A stretch of DNA of 64,000 bases from Amphritea japonica ATCC BAA-1530 (GTDB lineage Bacteria > Pseudomonadota > Gammaproteobacteria > Pseudomonadales > Balneatricaceae), in NCBI RefSeq assembly GCF_016592435.1, contig NZ_AP014545.1:992001-1056000 (forward strand). The letters run 5' to 3'. Below, piece by piece: positions 33,598 to 47,228 of this stretch. Each line of letters starts with the position of its first letter. Position 1 is the first letter of the stretch. The notes beneath the pieces were generated by a model. The model made no database searches. It saw only the letters and a list, made by a program, of their open reading frames with translations, and had not been told where the DNA came from. Position numbers and translations under genes: made by a program.

Positions 33598-35096
33598 ACG
33601 TGAGCTGTTTTACTCTGGCTGAGCTGCTACCCCAGCTAGCCCAAAGTGATCTGGCTGGAATGAAGGTCTCCGGGATCTGTCAGGATAGCCGAAAAGTAAA
33701 ACCGGGAGATTTGTTTTTCGCCCGTGATGGTGTAAGCCATAAAGGAATCGATTTTGTTTGCTCCGCTGCAGCAGAAGGGGCAGTTGCTGCGATTGTTGAT
33801 GACGTAGCGCTGGCTGCAGCGGACTCTATTAACGTGACCATCCCGCTGATTGGTGTGCCAGATGTGGCCGCTTTAATCGGCGGGGTTGCTTCACGTTTCT
33901 ACGGGGAGCCTTCCCTTAATATGCGTGTGGTGGGTGTTACCGGTACTAACGGTAAAACCTCATGTGCTCATTATATTGCCCAGGTATTGGAATTCTGCGG
34001 AGAAACCTGTGGTTTAGTCGGTACTGTGGGTAATGGCCTGTTGGGCCAGTTAAACATCGCCACCCATACAACGCCGGATGCTATTCATTTGCATAAAATG
34101 TTAGCTGAATTAAAGCATCAGGGGGCTAGTGTCGTGGTGATGGAAGTATCCAGTCATGCGCTAGATCAGCAGCGGGTATCTGGTGTTCATTTTGATGCGG
34201 CAGCTTTTACCAATCTGTCCCGTGATCACCTGGATTATCATGGTGATATGGAAAGCTATGGCGCGGCAAAGGCGCGTCTTTTCTGTGACATGGATATCGA
34301 TCACCAGGCTGTTAATGCTGATGATGCTTATGGTAGCCGGATTCTTGCTTTACAGGATGGGCAGCAGCGCATTAGTTTTGGTGAGTCTGAAGGGGTGGAT
34401 GTCAGGGCGACAGACGTAACGCTTTCTGCAACAGGCATTCGTGCTCAAATAATGACGCAGCAGGGAACCTTTGAGATGGAAGCGGGTCTTATCGGCCGAT
34501 TCAATCTGAGTAATCTATTGCTGACGATTGCTATAGCTGAACGGTTGGGCTGCTCCATTGGCCAAATTGATACGGCGTTACGACAATTAACAGCCGTTCC
34601 AGGGCGTATGCAACGGGTATCTCTATCACAACCTTTGGTTGTTGTTGATTATGCCCATACACCAGATGCATTGGAAAAAGCGCTGGAAGCGCTTAGGACT
34701 CATTGTCAGGGGCAGCTTTGGTGTGTGTTTGGTTGTGGAGGCGATCGTGATACCGGAAAACGCACCCAGATGGCAGTGGTGGCTGAGAAACTGGCGGATC
34801 GTGTAGTGGTGACTAGTGATAATCCGCGTACTGAAGATCCGCAGCAGATTATCGCGATGATTATGAGTGGTTTTAAAGATGCAGATCAGGTGGTGAAAGA
34901 GGCCGATCGTGCAAATGCGATTGAGAAAGCGATTACTGAATTGAAATCGCAAGACATTTTACTGATTGCTGGAAAAGGGCATGAGAATTATCAGGATATA
35001 CAAGGGGTGAAAATGCCGTTTGATGATCTGGCGGTTGCCCGCAAAGCGCTGGACTTATCCATTGGGAAGTCTGGGGAGAAGGGGGCCGTACAATGA
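33594..35096 (+). CDS. murE: UDP-MurNAc-L-Ala-D-Glu:meso-diaminopimelate ligase MurE
   Basis: A 500-residue Mur ligase adding the third peptide residue. ATP site VVGVTGTNGKTSCAHYIA, the GTVGNG and THTTPDA segments, MEVSSHALDQQRV, and FTNLSRDHLDYHGDMESY are typical. The DNPRTEDP motif (SDNPRTEDPQQI) indicates diaminopimelate rather than lysine as substrate. Start is GTG at 33594 within the ftsI stop, so coupled. Length matches the family. Confidence 0.97.
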   Translation: MNVSCFTLAELLPQLAQSDLAGMKVSGICQDSRKVKPGDLFFARDGVSHKGIDFVCSAAAEGAVAAIVDDVALAAADSINVTIPLIGVPDVAALIGGVASRFYGEPSLNMRVVGVTGTNGKTSCAHYIAQVLEFCGETCGLVGTVGNGLLGQLNIATHTTPDAIHLHKMLAELKHQGASVVVMEVSSHALDQQRVSGVHFDAAAFTNLSRDHLDYHGDMESYGAAKARLFCDMDIDHQAVNADDAYGSRILALQDGQQRISFGESEGVDVRATDVTLSATGIRAQIMTQQGTFEMEAGLIGRFNLSNLLLTIAIAERLGCSIGQIDTALRQLTAVPGRMQRVSLSQPLVVVDYAHTPDALEKALEALRTHCQGQLWCVFGCGGDRDTGKRTQMAVVAEKLADRVVVTSDNPRTEDPQQIIAMIMSGFKDADQVVKEADRANAIEKAITELKSQDILLIAGKGHENYQDIQGVKMPFDDLAVARKALDLSIGKSGEKGAVQ

Positions 35097-36496
35097 ATGG
35101 TCCGTTTAACCTGAGTGAGCTTGCCCCGGCTTTATCCGCCCGCTTAATAGGCGGAAGCTGTGAAGTGAAAAATGTGAGTACGGATACTCGTAACATTAAC
35201 GCGGGAGATCTGTTTATTGCGTTACGTGGAGAAAATTTCGATGCCCATGATTTCGCTTCTCAGGCGGTTATGGATGGTGCTGTTGCGGTAGTCGTTGAGC
35301 GTGAAGTTGATGTCGATGTACCCCAGTTAGTTGTTACCAATACTCGCATGGCGTTGGGTAATATTGCTGCGTTTAACCGCAGTCGATTTGAAGGTGTGTT
35401 GTTTGCTGTCACCGGTAGTAGCGGCAAGACTACGGTAAAGGAGATGTTAGCGTCGATTAACCAACTCCGTGGCCAGACATTAGCGACCCAGGGAAATTTG
35501 AATAATGACATCGGAGTGCCGCTGACTTTACTTCGGTTGTCAGAAGGTGACCGGTTTGCTGTGATTGAGATGGGCGCGAGCGGTGCGCATGAGATTGCTT
35601 ACAGTACGCACCTGGCTCAACCGGATATAGCTATTTTAAATAATGCCATGGGTGCGCACCTGGAAGGGTTTGGTTCTCTGAAAGGGGTAGTGCAGGCAAA
35701 GGCCGAGATTTTTGAAGGGCTTTCTGATAAAGGCACGGCCATTATTAATCTGGATGATCCCCATGCCCCGGTGTGGTTGGGGATGCTGCAGCAACAGCCA
35801 GTAATGACCTTTTCATTAGTGAATCCACAGGCTTCTGTTTACGCCAGTGAACTCAGTTTGCAGGATAATGGCTGTTACGCCTTTAACTTGAATTATGAGG
35901 GGGTTCAGTACCCTGTCAGTCTTGGATTGATGGGGCGGCACAATGTGGCAAACGCTTTAGCCGCAATAACGGCAGTACTGGCCGATGGGTGTGATCCACA
36001 AGTTGCGGCTGAAGGTGTTGGGCATTGCCAGGGTGCGAAGGGTCGAATGCGTCCGACAGAGTTAGATGAACAAACACTGCTGATTGATGATAGCTATAAC
36101 GCTAATCCCGATGCGGTGAAAGCTGCGATTGATACTTTGATTGAGTTGCAGGGTGAGTCGGTGTTGGTACTGGGTGATATGGGCGAACTGGGCGAAGGCG
36201 CAGAGCTGCAACATAGAGATGTGGGGAAATATGCCGCAGTTAAAGGGGTTGATGCTCTCTATGGCTGTGGCGTAATGAGTGCCGAAACGGTGAAAGGCTA
36301 TAGTGCTGCTGGTGGAAAGCAGTCTGAGCATTGTACGAATAAAAGTGCAGTGATGAGTATGCTTAGTCAGTTGCCTAAACATAAACGAAATCTGTTGGTG
36401 AAAGGGTCTCGAAGTGCAGGAATGGATCAAATTGTGACAGAGCTTATGAAAACGAAAGTTGTAGTTGCCGATTCTAATGATGGGAGTGATCACTGA
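35093..36496 (+). CDS. murF: UDP-MurNAc-tripeptide:D-Ala-D-Ala ligase MurF
   Basis: A 467-residue Mur ligase adding the D-Ala-D-Ala dipeptide to complete the cytoplasmic precursor. [17 protein letters not shown] is the ATP loop; [16 protein letters not shown] and [12 protein letters not shown] are family marks, with [18 protein letters not shown] and [12 protein letters not shown] in the C-terminal domain. It overlaps murE by 4 bases and mraY by 1. Confidence 0.97.
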   Translation: MNGPFNLSELAPALSARLIGGSCEVKNVSTDTRNINAGDLFIALRGENFDAHDFASQAVMDGAVAVVVEREVDVDVPQLVVTNTRMALGNIAAFNRSRFEGVLFAVTGSSGKTTVKEMLASINQLRGQTLATQGNLNNDIGVPLTLLRLSEGDRFAVIEMGASGAHEIAYSTHLAQPDIAILNNAMGAHLEGFGSLKGVVQAKAEIFEGLSDKGTAIINLDDPHAPVWLGMLQQQPVMTFSLVNPQASVYASELSLQDNGCYAFNLNYEGVQYPVSLGLMGRHNVANALAAITAVLADGCDPQVAAEGVGHCQGAKGRMRPTELDEQTLLIDDSYNANPDAVKAAIDTLIELQGESVLVLGDMGELGEGAELQHRDVGKYAAVKGVDALYGCGVMSAETVKGYSAAGGKQSEHCTNKSAVMSMLSQLPKHKRNLLVKGSRSAGMDQIVTELMKTKVVVADSNDGSDH

Positions 36497-37578
36497 TGTT
36501 ATTGCTTTTGGCCGAATGGTTGACTGAATATAGCAGTTTTTTCGCTGTATTCAGTTATCTGACTCTGCGCGGAATTCTGGGTGTGCTAACAGCATTGGCA
36601 ATCTCCCTGATGTTGGGGCCTGCGCTGATTCGTAAGCTGAAAAGTAAGCAGATTAAACAGACTGTTCGTAACGACGGACCAGAGTCTCACTTCAGTAAAG
36701 CGGGCACGCCAACCATGGGCGGCGCGTTAATTATTCTGGCTATCATGATCAGTAGTCTGCTTTGGGCCGACCTGACAAATCGTTATACCTGGATAGTCCT
36801 TGGAGTGACCTTTATTTTTGGTGCTGTTGGCTGGGTTGATGATTACCGAATGGTGATTGAAAAGAGTAGCCGGGGTCTTCCTGCGCGCTGGAAGTATTTC
36901 TGGCAATCAGTGGGAGGGCTGGGAGCTGCGATAGTTCTCTATGTTACAGCTCAATCACCGGCTGAGACTCAATTGATTCTCCCCATTTTTAAAGACGTAG
37001 CCCTGGAAATGGGGCTTTTCTTCATTGTCTTTACTTACTTTGTCATTGTTGGAACCTCCAATGCGGTTAACCTGACGGACGGTCTGGACGGTCTGGCTAT
37101 TTTGCCAACGGTACTGGTAGCGGGTGCGCTGGGTGTTTTTGCTTATCTAGGGGGTAACGTCAACTTTGCTGAATATCTGCATATTCCTTATATAGCGGGT
37201 TCAGGTGAGTTAATTATCATCTGTGGTTCGATTGTTGGAGCCGGCCTTGGCTTTCTTTGGTTTAACGCGTATCCCGCGCAAGTCTTTATGGGGGATGTTG
37301 GCGCGCTGGCGCTAGGCGCTGCGCTGGGCGTTATTGCTGTGATTGTTCGTCAGGAATTTGTGCTGATGATTATGGGTGGCGTGTTTGTGATTGAAACCGT
37401 TTCGGTGATTCTGCAAGTAGCATCATTCAAGTTGACCGGCCGTCGAATTTTCAGAATGGCGCCGTTGCATCACCATTTTGAATTGAAGGGCTGGCCAGAG
37501 CCCCGCGTTATTGTTCGGTTCTGGATTATTACTGTAGTGCTGGTTCTGATCGGATTAGCGACACTTAAAATACGTTAA
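36496..37578 (+). CDS. mraY: Phospho-MurNAc-pentapeptide translocase MraY
   Basis: A 360-residue, ten-helix membrane enzyme that makes lipid I on undecaprenyl phosphate. [39 protein letters not shown] and the metal/substrate region [11 protein letters not shown] are present, then the [14 protein letters not shown] loop. Length equals E. coli MraY (360). The start shares one base with the murF stop. Confidence 0.97.
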   Translation: MLLLLAEWLTEYSSFFAVFSYLTLRGILGVLTALAISLMLGPALIRKLKSKQIKQTVRNDGPESHFSKAGTPTMGGALIILAIMISSLLWADLTNRYTWIVLGVTFIFGAVGWVDDYRMVIEKSSRGLPARWKYFWQSVGGLGAAIVLYVTAQSPAETQLILPIFKDVALEMGLFFIVFTYFVIVGTSNAVNLTDGLDGLAILPTVLVAGALGVFAYLGGNVNFAEYLHIPYIAGSGELIIICGSIVGAGLGFLWFNAYPAQVFMGDVGALALGAALGVIAVIVRQEFVLMIMGGVFVIETVSVILQVASFKLTGRRIFRMAPLHHHFELKGWPEPRVIVRFWIITVVLVLIGLATLKIR

Positions 37579-37588
37579 TGGAGCTTTT

Positions 37589-38941
37589 GTGAGCCTGATA
37601 GCGACAGATCAACTGCGTATCATTATCGGTCTGGGTCAGACGGGGCTTTCCTGTGCCCGCTACCTGGCGAGCAGGAATCTGCCGTTTATATTGGTCGATA
37701 CGCGTAAAGTGCCGCCTAATCTGGAACAGATTCAAACAGAATTCCCGAATGCTGAGCTACATTGTGGCGAGTTAAACGAAACATTGTTATGTCAGGCTAC
37801 TGAGATTTTATTGAGTCCCGGCGTGGCGAAAGATCAACCCGCGATACAAGCAGCCGTTACTGCGGGCGTTAAGCTGAGTGGTGATATTGATCTGTTTTGT
37901 CAGGCAGTGTCTGCGCCGATTGTCGCTATCTCAGGTTCTAATGCTAAAAGTACCGTCACGACACTGGTGGGGCAAATGGCGTTGGATGCCGGTATTGATA
38001 CCGGTATTGGCGGCAACCTGGGGACGCCCGTACTGGATATGTTGAGTGCCGGTGAGCAGCAGCTTTATGTGCTGGAACTGTCGAGTTTTCAGCTTGAGAC
38101 AGTAAATGACTTGCGAGCGACGGTTGCCACGGTATTGAATGTCAGCCCTGATCACCTTGATAGATATAACAACAGTCTGCAGCTTTATTATCAGGCCAAG
38201 CACCGAATTTTCAAAGGTGCTGGCCGGGTTGTGATTAACCGGGATGACCCGCTGACGTCACCACTGGTCAGTACCGGCGTGAAAGTTACTAGCTTTGGGC
38301 AGGCTCGCCCCGATTTGAACCAGTTTGGTTTGTTGGAAAAGCAGGGGATAACCTATCTGGCCAAAGGAAATGAGCTACTACTACCAGTTAATGAACTTAA
38401 GGTTAGGGGACAGCATAACCTCGTTAATGCGCTTTCTGCCCTGGCGCTGGGTGAAGCGGTAAATATTCCATTGGACTCGATGCTGGAAACCTTGAAAGGG
38501 TTTGCTGGTTTAAAGCATCGCTGTCAGTGGGTAGCTGATAAGTATGACGTAGCATTTTTTAATGACAGTAAGGGGACCAATGTCGGTGCTACGGTGGCCG
38601 CCATAAATGGTCTGGCTTCCACTTTGTCTGCAGACAGTCGGATCGTATTGATTGCTGGCGGTGTGGGTAAAGGCGCAGATTTCAGCGATCTGAATCAGCC
38701 GATGCAAAACAGTGGCAGGGCGCTGGTCTTAATAGGCGAGGACGGTATACAGATTGATCAGGCAGTGAACTGCCTGGATGGGCTTTATGCCGATTCGATG
38801 CAGTCGGCAGTTAAGCGTGCAATGAGCTTGGCGAAACCCGGCGATATCGTACTGTTGTCACCGGCTTGTGCCAGCTTTGATATGTTCAGTGGCTTTCCGG
38901 CCCGGGGTGATGCATTTATTGAATCTGTGGCGGAGCTATGA
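37589..38941 (+). CDS. murD: UDP-MurNAc-L-alanine:D-glutamate ligase MurD
   Basis: A 450-residue Mur ligase adding D-glutamate. The N-terminal nucleotide-binding domain has IIIGLGQTGLSCARYLA; the ATP loop is AISGSNAKSTVTTLVGQM. Note Ala-Lys-Ser in place of the more common Gly-Lys-Ser/Thr, a variant seen in several gammaproteobacterial MurD. ELSSFQLET and NVSPDHLDRY follow, and the C-terminal SPACASFDMFSGFPARGD is diagnostic. The start is GTG at 37589, with GGAG upstream. Confidence 0.96.
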   Translation: MSLIATDQLRIIIGLGQTGLSCARYLASRNLPFILVDTRKVPPNLEQIQTEFPNAELHCGELNETLLCQATEILLSPGVAKDQPAIQAAVTAGVKLSGDIDLFCQAVSAPIVAISGSNAKSTVTTLVGQMALDAGIDTGIGGNLGTPVLDMLSAGEQQLYVLELSSFQLETVNDLRATVATVLNVSPDHLDRYNNSLQLYYQAKHRIFKGAGRVVINRDDPLTSPLVSTGVKVTSFGQARPDLNQFGLLEKQGITYLAKGNELLLPVNELKVRGQHNLVNALSALALGEAVNIPLDSMLETLKGFAGLKHRCQWVADKYDVAFFNDSKGTNVGATVAAINGLASTLSADSRIVLIAGGVGKGADFSDLNQPMQNSGRALVLIGEDGIQIDQAVNCLDGLYADSMQSAVKRAMSLAKPGDIVLLSPACASFDMFSGFPARGDAFIESVAEL

Positions 38942-40146
38942 GCACCGTTGTCGCTGTTCCAGTGATGGAGAATAAACGACTTTTACCGTTTGATCCCTGG
39001 TTTCTGGCGGCAACCATTTGCCTGATTTTAATCGGCTTTGTGATGATTAGTTCTGCCTCAATTGAGGTGGCCGCTGTGCGTAACAGTAATCCATTTTTTT
39101 ACATGATTCGCCACGGTATTTTTATTTTGATTGGATTGGCCGCCGCTATTGTTGTGTTGAAAATTCCCATTAGCTTCTGGCAGCGTAGCGGCCCCTGGTT
39201 GTTGCTGATTGGTTTTTTGTTACTGATATTGGTGTTGATAGTCGGGCGGGAGATTAATGGTTCAGTCCGTTGGATCTCTTTGGGCCCAATCAACCTGCAA
39301 GCGTCCGAGGTAGCAAAGTTTGCCATGGTTATTTATCTGGCGGGTTATTTGGTTCGTCGTCTGACCGAGGTACGGAGTAGTTGGAAAGGTATTGCTAAGC
39401 CTGCATTGCCTTTGGCCTTTTTTCTATTTTTGTTGATATTAGAGCCAGATTTTGGTGCTGCTGTTGTACTGCTTGGCAGTATTATGGGCATGATTTTTCT
39501 GGGCGGTATGAAGTTTAGTCAGTTCGCTATGATTGTCGTCGGCTGTGCAGTAGTTATTCCTTCTCTGGCGATACTCCAGCCTTACCGGGTGGTGCGGTTG
39601 AAGACTTTCCTGGACCCCTGGGCTGATCCTTTTGGTTCAGGTTATCAGTTGGCGCAAGCGCAGATTGCTTTTGGTCGTGGAGACTGGTTTGGCACCGGCT
39701 TGGGAAATAGTGTGCAGAAGCTGTTCTACCTGCCTGAAGCGCATACGGATTTTGTTTTCTCAGTGTTGGCTGAAGAGATGGGGTTAGTGTTTGCGCTGTT
39801 CGTTGTTGGTTTGTTTGGTCTGTTGGCTGTGCGTATGTTCAGAATCGGCCGAAGAGCGGAGAAGCTACAACAGTTTTTCATGGCTTATATCTCTTACGGT
39901 TTTGCCATCATGCTAGCGGGCCAGGCGTTGATTAATATTGGTGTAAATGTAGGTGCACTGCCAACGAAGGGGCTAACCCTGCCTCTGGTGAGTTATGGTG
40001 GCAGTAGTTTGGTGGTCAGCTGTGTCATGCTGGCGATTGTGATGCGCGTGGATTACGAGTTAAAGCGAATGCAAAGTGAGGCGGTGAATACGCCGGTCAA
40101 ACCGAATAAAAAAAGAAAGCGTCGTACGGGAGACTCAGATGAGTAG
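38938..40146 (+). CDS. ftsW: Septal peptidoglycan polymerase FtsW
   Basis: A 402-residue SEDS-family membrane glycosyltransferase with about ten helices. GREINGSVRWISLGPINLQASE, LEPDFGAAVV, AHTDFVFSVLAEEMG and the NIGVNVGALPTKGLTLPLVSYGGSS block (quoted in part) are hallmarks. It polymerises septal glycan with FtsI. It overlaps murD by 4 bases and murG by 8. A basic C-terminal tail (KPNKKRKRR) is cytoplasmic. Confidence 0.96.
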   Translation: MSTVVAVPVMENKRLLPFDPWFLAATICLILIGFVMISSASIEVAAVRNSNPFFYMIRHGIFILIGLAAAIVVLKIPISFWQRSGPWLLLIGFLLLILVLIVGREINGSVRWISLGPINLQASEVAKFAMVIYLAGYLVRRLTEVRSSWKGIAKPALPLAFFLFLLILEPDFGAAVVLLGSIMGMIFLGGMKFSQFAMIVVGCAVVIPSLAILQPYRVVRLKTFLDPWADPFGSGYQLAQAQIAFGRGDWFGTGLGNSVQKLFYLPEAHTDFVFSVLAEEMGLVFALFVVGLFGLLAVRMFRIGRRAEKLQQFFMAYISYGFAIMLAGQALINIGVNVGALPTKGLTLPLVSYGGSSLVVSCVMLAIVMRVDYELKRMQSEAVNTPVKPNKKRKRRTGDSDE

Positions 40147-41247
40147 TGCCTCTTTGATGTCTGGAACTACCGTTCTGGTTATGGCTGGTGGTACGGGTGG
40201 CCATGTATTTCCAGCCTTGGCGACAGCGGATTGTTTACGCCAGCAGGGTGTCAACGTGGAGTGGTTAGGTACTGCTTCAGGTATTGAAGCTGATGTGGTT
40301 CCAGCAGCGGATATTAAATTGCACTGCATTGATGTGAAGGGCCTGCGTGGTAAGGGCAAGTTAAGCCTGCTACTGGCACCCTTTAAGCTGGTACATGCTT
40401 TGTACCAGGCGTTTCAAGTGCTGCGTCGGATTAAGCCTGATGCGGTATTGGGAATGGGAGGCTTTGCTTCGGGGCCTGGCGGGCTGGCTGCTTGGTTAAC
40501 CGGTGTGCCTGTTGTGGTTCATGAACAGAATGCGTATGCAGGGATGACCAATAGAATCCTGTCGCGTATGGCGCGGCGTGTACTTGAAGCTTTTGGTGGC
40601 GCATTCAAGGGTAAAGTTGAAACGACAGTTGTCGGTAATCCTGTACGCGGGGATATTCTTGATTTGCCCGCGCCAGAGCAACGGTTTACTGATCGTCAGG
40701 GTGCGCTTCGACTGTTGGTTGTCGGAGGTAGTCTTGGGGCAAAAGCGATCAATGAGTTGTTGCCCGTTGTGTTAGCAGGACTGCCTGAGGGTACCCAGTT
40801 GGAAGTGCTGCATCAGGTAGGTAAACGAAACTTGGCTGAAACCCAGACCTGCTATCGGAATGCAGGGCTTGAGGGGAATGCCAATCTTCGTGTTGTACCA
40901 TTTATAGAAAGAATGGATGAGGCTTATGGTTGGGCTGACCTTGTGCTATGCCGGTCAGGTGCTTTGACGGTAAGTGAATTAAGCATAGCCGGGGTGGCTT
41001 CTGTGTTAGTGCCTTTCCCCTTTGCGGTAGATGATCATCAGACAGGCAACGCTCGCTATCTGGCTGAAGCCGGTGCCGCGATCCTGATTCAACAAAAAGA
41101 GCTTGATCAGGATCGTCTGACAAATATTTTGACAGAGCAGTTGAATAACCGGCAGGTACTTCTTGATATGGCGATAAAAGCCCGTCAGTTAGGACAGCCA
41201 GAGGCAAGCCGACGTGTTGCTGATATCTGTCTGGAGGTAATGAAATA

Positions 41248-41248
<1 letters not shown>
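40139..41248 (+). CDS. murG: UDP-GlcNAc:lipid I N-acetylglucosaminyltransferase MurG
   Basis: A 369-residue GT-B enzyme that makes lipid II at the inner face of the membrane. [46 protein letters not shown], and [16 protein letters not shown] define the donor and acceptor sites. [15 protein letters not shown] and [15 protein letters not shown] bind UDP-GlcNAc. Length is near E. coli MurG (355). Confidence 0.97.
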
Positions 41249-43637
<2,389 letters not shown>

Positions 43638-43640
43638 CCT

Positions 43641-44537
43641 ATGCTGAAAAAACTGCTTGCGTCTGAACGATCTGAACCGGAACAACCCCAGCGGGGAGCT
43701 TCGGCGACGGTATATAAGCGAGCAGAAAAAGGCACCGCAGCGGAACAAAAAACTGATTCAGAGAGTGATACGTTCGTCTGGCTTCAAAAATGGAAAGGGA
43801 TTGATGGTGACTGGTGGCTTAAGCCGGCGACAATCCTTACCTCGCTGGCGGTGTTTATTGCGTTAGCGGATTACAGCTACAGCGTAATGTACAACTGGCT
43901 GGATAGGCCAGTGGAAAAAGTTGTGTTTGAAGGTCAGACGCGGCATTTAGACCGTCAACAGCTGGCGGTCAGCTCAGTCGCTTTGATGAATGGCGGATTG
44001 CTGAGTGCGGACCTTGAAGCAGTAAAGGAGGGGATTCAGGCTAACCCATGGGTTTATCAGATAGGTGTAACCCGACGTTGGCCGGCGGCTCTTTATCTGC
44101 AGGTAGCAGAGGAGGTCCCCGTGGCTCGCTGGGGACGAGATGGCTTATTGAATCATGAAGGTGATATCTTTTGGCCGGAGCAATTATCGAGATATAGCTC
44201 TCTTCCATTGCTGACAGGCCCTTCGGGAAATACTGCGATGATGATGTCGGAGTATCACGATCTCAACCAGATGCTGAGAAACGCGGGGCTGCAATTAATG
44301 GAATTAAAGCTCGAGGCCAGGGGGGCGTGGACGCTGATTCTGGATAACGATATTCGTGTTGTTGTAGGCAGGGATCAGGTCGTTGCGAGGCTCGAGCGCT
44401 TTTTGAAAATCTATCAGCAGCGTTTACAGCCTGAAGCAGATGCGGGTCGGATTGAACAGATTGATATTCGTTATAACAACGGCATTGCCGTGAAGTGGCG
44501 CCCTCAGGTGACCACCGAAGAACAACAGAAAGGTTGA
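43641..44537 (+). CDS. ftsQ: Cell division protein FtsQ
   Basis: A 298-residue bitopic protein. It has a long basic/acidic cytoplasmic segment (about 70 residues) and one membrane helix (about 73-90, ILTSLAVFIALADYSYSV). A POTRA domain (VEKVVFEGQTRHLDRQQL) and a beta domain (YLQVAEEVPVARWG, LNHEGDIFWP) follow. FtsQ recruits FtsLB and scaffolds the divisome. Coupled to ftsA 4 bases downstream. Confidence 0.93.
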   Translation: MLKKLLASERSEPEQPQRGASATVYKRAEKGTAAEQKTDSESDTFVWLQKWKGIDGDWWLKPATILTSLAVFIALADYSYSVMYNWLDRPVEKVVFEGQTRHLDRQQLAVSSVALMNGGLLSADLEAVKEGIQANPWVYQIGVTRRWPAALYLQVAEEVPVARWGRDGLLNHEGDIFWPEQLSRYSSLPLLTGPSGNTAMMMSEYHDLNQMLRNAGLQLMELKLEARGAWTLILDNDIRVVVGRDQVVARLERFLKIYQQRLQPEADAGRIEQIDIRYNNGIAVKWRPQVTTEEQQKG

Positions 44538-44541
44538 TACT

Positions 44542-45789
44542 GTGAATATGGCGATGAAGCCTGGAAATAATATGATCGTAGCACTGGATATAGGCACTTC
44601 TAAAGTGGTTTGTCTGGTGGGTGAAGTAGGTCTGGACGGTACGATCGATATCGTTGGTATTGGCTCTCATGAATCGCGAGGATTAAAGCGGGGTGTAGTG
44701 GTTAATATAGAATCTACAGTGCACTCGATCCAGCGGGCTGTGGAAGAGGCTGAGTTGATGGCTGGCTGTAAAATTCATTCGGTCACTGTGGGTGTTGCCG
44801 GCAGCCATATCAACAGTATGAACTCTCACGGCATCGTCGCTGTACGTGAAGGCGAAGTCATGGAACACGACCTGGAACGGGTGATAGATGCCGCCCGGGC
44901 AGTAGCTATTCCGGCAGATCAAAAAATTCTTCACATATTGCCGCAGGAATATGTGATCGATAATCAGGAAGGTATACGTGAACCGCTGGGTATGTCAGGT
45001 GTCCGGCTTGAAGCTAAGGTGCATCTGGTAACCGGTGCGGTAAATGCGGTACAGAATATTGAAAAGTGCGTACAGCGTTGTGGCCTGGCGGTGGATAATT
45101 CGGTACTGGAACAATTAGCATCTAGTTACTCGGTACTGACGGAAGATGAGAAAGAGTTAGGTGTGTGCATGGTCGATATGGGTGGTGGTACCACCGATAT
45201 TGCCATTTTCACCGGTGGCGCGATTCGCCATACGGCGGTGATTCCTATTGCTGGTGATCAGGTGACCAATGATATTGCTATGGCGTTGCGTACCCCTACA
45301 TTGCATGCTGAAGATATCAAAATTAAGTATGCCTGTGCGTTAGCCCAGCTGGCCAGCCCTGAAGATACTATTAAGGTGCCCAGCGTCGGTGATCGCCCGG
45401 CCAGAGATCTGTCCCGGCAGGCGCTTGCTGAAGTGGTAGAACCTCGATATGACGAGTTGTTTACTTTGGTTCAGGCAGAATTACGTCGTAGTGGTTTTGA
45501 AGATTTAGCGGCAGCGGGCATCGTACTCACCGGAGGAACCGCGAAGATGGAAGGCGCGGTAGAACTGGCGGAAGAGATCTTTCACATGCCGGTACGATTG
45601 GCCCTACCAAAAGGGGTGCGGGGCATGGGGGATATTCTCTGTAGCCCGATTTATGCAACCGGCATAGGTCTGTTGCAGTATGCCAAACAGGATAATCAAC
45701 ATTTGGGCGAAGCGGTTGAAGTAGAAAGCAGCGTCGAACGTCCAAGTGTTCTGAACCGGATGAAATCCTGGTTTCAGGGTAACTTTTAA
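44542..45789 (+). CDS. ftsA: Cell division protein FtsA
   Basis: A 415-residue actin-fold ATPase that anchors FtsZ to the membrane. MIVALDIGTSKVVCLVGEV is the phosphate-1 loop; VGVAGSHINSMNSHG lies in subdomain 1C; CMVDMGGGTTDIAIF and VLTGGTAKMEGAVELAEEIF complete the ATP site. The C-terminal amphipathic targeting helix is LNRMKSWFQGNF. GTG 44542 follows AGAAAGG; ATG 44548 is an alternative. Confidence 0.96.
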   Translation: MNMAMKPGNNMIVALDIGTSKVVCLVGEVGLDGTIDIVGIGSHESRGLKRGVVVNIESTVHSIQRAVEEAELMAGCKIHSVTVGVAGSHINSMNSHGIVAVREGEVMEHDLERVIDAARAVAIPADQKILHILPQEYVIDNQEGIREPLGMSGVRLEAKVHLVTGAVNAVQNIEKCVQRCGLAVDNSVLEQLASSYSVLTEDEKELGVCMVDMGGGTTDIAIFTGGAIRHTAVIPIAGDQVTNDIAMALRTPTLHAEDIKIKYACALAQLASPEDTIKVPSVGDRPARDLSRQALAEVVEPRYDELFTLVQAELRRSGFEDLAAAGIVLTGGTAKMEGAVELAEEIFHMPVRLALPKGVRGMGDILCSPIYATGIGLLQYAKQDNQHLGEAVEVESSVERPSVLNRMKSWFQGNF

Positions 45790-45912
45790 CGAAAAAGATA
45801 GTTGGGTCTGCGGGCCCTGTGACGGATTTGTTCACAGGATGTGACAGGCAACAAATGAATTGCAACGCAATACAACAGGTGCGGGTTGGGCACTGAACCT
45901 GGAGGAAGGGAC

Positions 45913-47109
45913 ATGTTTGAATTAGTTAATGATATGGCGCAGAACGCGGTCATCAAGGTGATCGGCGTTGGCGGTGGTGGCGGTAACGCTGTGCAGCACA
46001 TGGTTTCATCTGAAGTTGGAGGGGTTGAGTTCCTCTGTGCTAATACGGATGCACAGGCACTGAATCACATGGACTCCCGCAATGTATTGCAAATGGGAGG
46101 GGAGATTACTAAGGGATTGGGTGCAGGCGCTAATCCTGATATTGGCCGTCAGGCGGCACTGGAAGACCGGGATCAGATTGTTGAAATGCTTAATGGTGCG
46201 GATATGGTTTTCATCACTGCAGGCATGGGCGGAGGAACGGGAACAGGTGCTGCGCCAATCGTGGCTGAAGTTGCAAAGGAACTGGGGATTCTTACCGTTG
46301 CAGTAGTAACCAAACCTTTCCCATTTGAAGGCCGTAAACGGATGCTGATTGCCGAAGAGGGCATCAAGCAGTTATCTGAACATGTTGATTCGCTGATCAT
46401 CGTGCCAAACGAGAAACTTCTGCAGGTGCTGGGTAAAAGCTGCACTCTGATGAAGGCGTTTAATGAAGCCAATGATGTGCTGAAGGGTGCAGTACAGGGT
46501 ATTTCTGACCTGATCATTCGTCCGGGTATGATCAACGTCGATTTCGCCGATGTACGTACGGTGATGTCAGAAATGGGTACCTCAATGATGGGTACGGGTT
46601 CCGCTCGGGGTGAAAATCGTGCGATGGAAGCTGCCGAAGCTGCCGTGCGCAGTCCATTGCTGGAAGATGTCGATCTGATGGGGGCTCGCGGTATTCTGGT
46701 TAATATCACGGCGGGCCTGGACCTTGGGCTGGGCGAGTTCAGTGATGTAGGTCAGGTGATTGAAGAGTTTGCTTCAGATAATGCAACGGTTGTTGTCGGT
46801 ACGGTTATCGATCCGGAGATGGTAGACGATATTAAGGTTACTGTGGTCGCGACCGGGTTACAGAAAAATACACCGGAGCAGGGTACTGTTAAGGTCGTGA
46901 GTAATACGCGTAAACCTGACGGGGAACTCGACCTGGATAAGCTTGAATTGCCTGCGGTTACACGCCGTAAAGCTGATTATATCAGTGCTGAAAAAAATAG
47001 ACTCCAGCAGCGGGAACTATCCGTATCTCAGCGGTCTCATAGTGATGAGAAAGGGGATGCAGAAACCTATCTGGATATACCGACATTTTTACGGCGCCAG
47101 GCAGATTAA
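45913..47109 (+). CDS. ftsZ: Cell division protein FtsZ
   Basis: A 398-residue tubulin homologue that polymerises into the Z ring. The GTP signature GGGTGTG is at 106-112; [17 protein letters not shown] lies near the N-terminus, and the T7 region is [15 protein letters not shown]. The conserved C-terminal peptide [10 protein letters not shown] binds FtsA and ZipA. ATG at 45913 follows a strong GGAGGAAGGG. An upstream in-frame start at 45886 would add nine unsupported residues. Confidence 0.98.
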   Translation: MFELVNDMAQNAVIKVIGVGGGGGNAVQHMVSSEVGGVEFLCANTDAQALNHMDSRNVLQMGGEITKGLGAGANPDIGRQAALEDRDQIVEMLNGADMVFITAGMGGGTGTGAAPIVAEVAKELGILTVAVVTKPFPFEGRKRMLIAEEGIKQLSEHVDSLIIVPNEKLLQVLGKSCTLMKAFNEANDVLKGAVQGISDLIIRPGMINVDFADVRTVMSEMGTSMMGTGSARGENRAMEAAEAAVRSPLLEDVDLMGARGILVNITAGLDLGLGEFSDVGQVIEEFASDNATVVVGTVIDPEMVDDIKVTVVATGLQKNTPEQGTVKVVSNTRKPDGELDLDKLELPAVTRRKADYISAEKNRLQQRELSVSQRSHSDEKGDAETYLDIPTFLRRQAD

Positions 47110-47228
47110 GACTACCGAATTAATCTGCCAGTGTTAAACGGGTTACACTAATCAGTTATTGCTGAAATAGAGTGTAATTTGTTAGTATGGCGGGTTAATA
47201 CGGCACAAAAAAAACCTTGGCAGGAAAT

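Noticed and set aside
46173-46709. 178-codon minus-strand frame inside ftsZ
   Set aside because: Antisense to highly conserved FtsZ residues; Ser/Ile/Pro-rich shadow.
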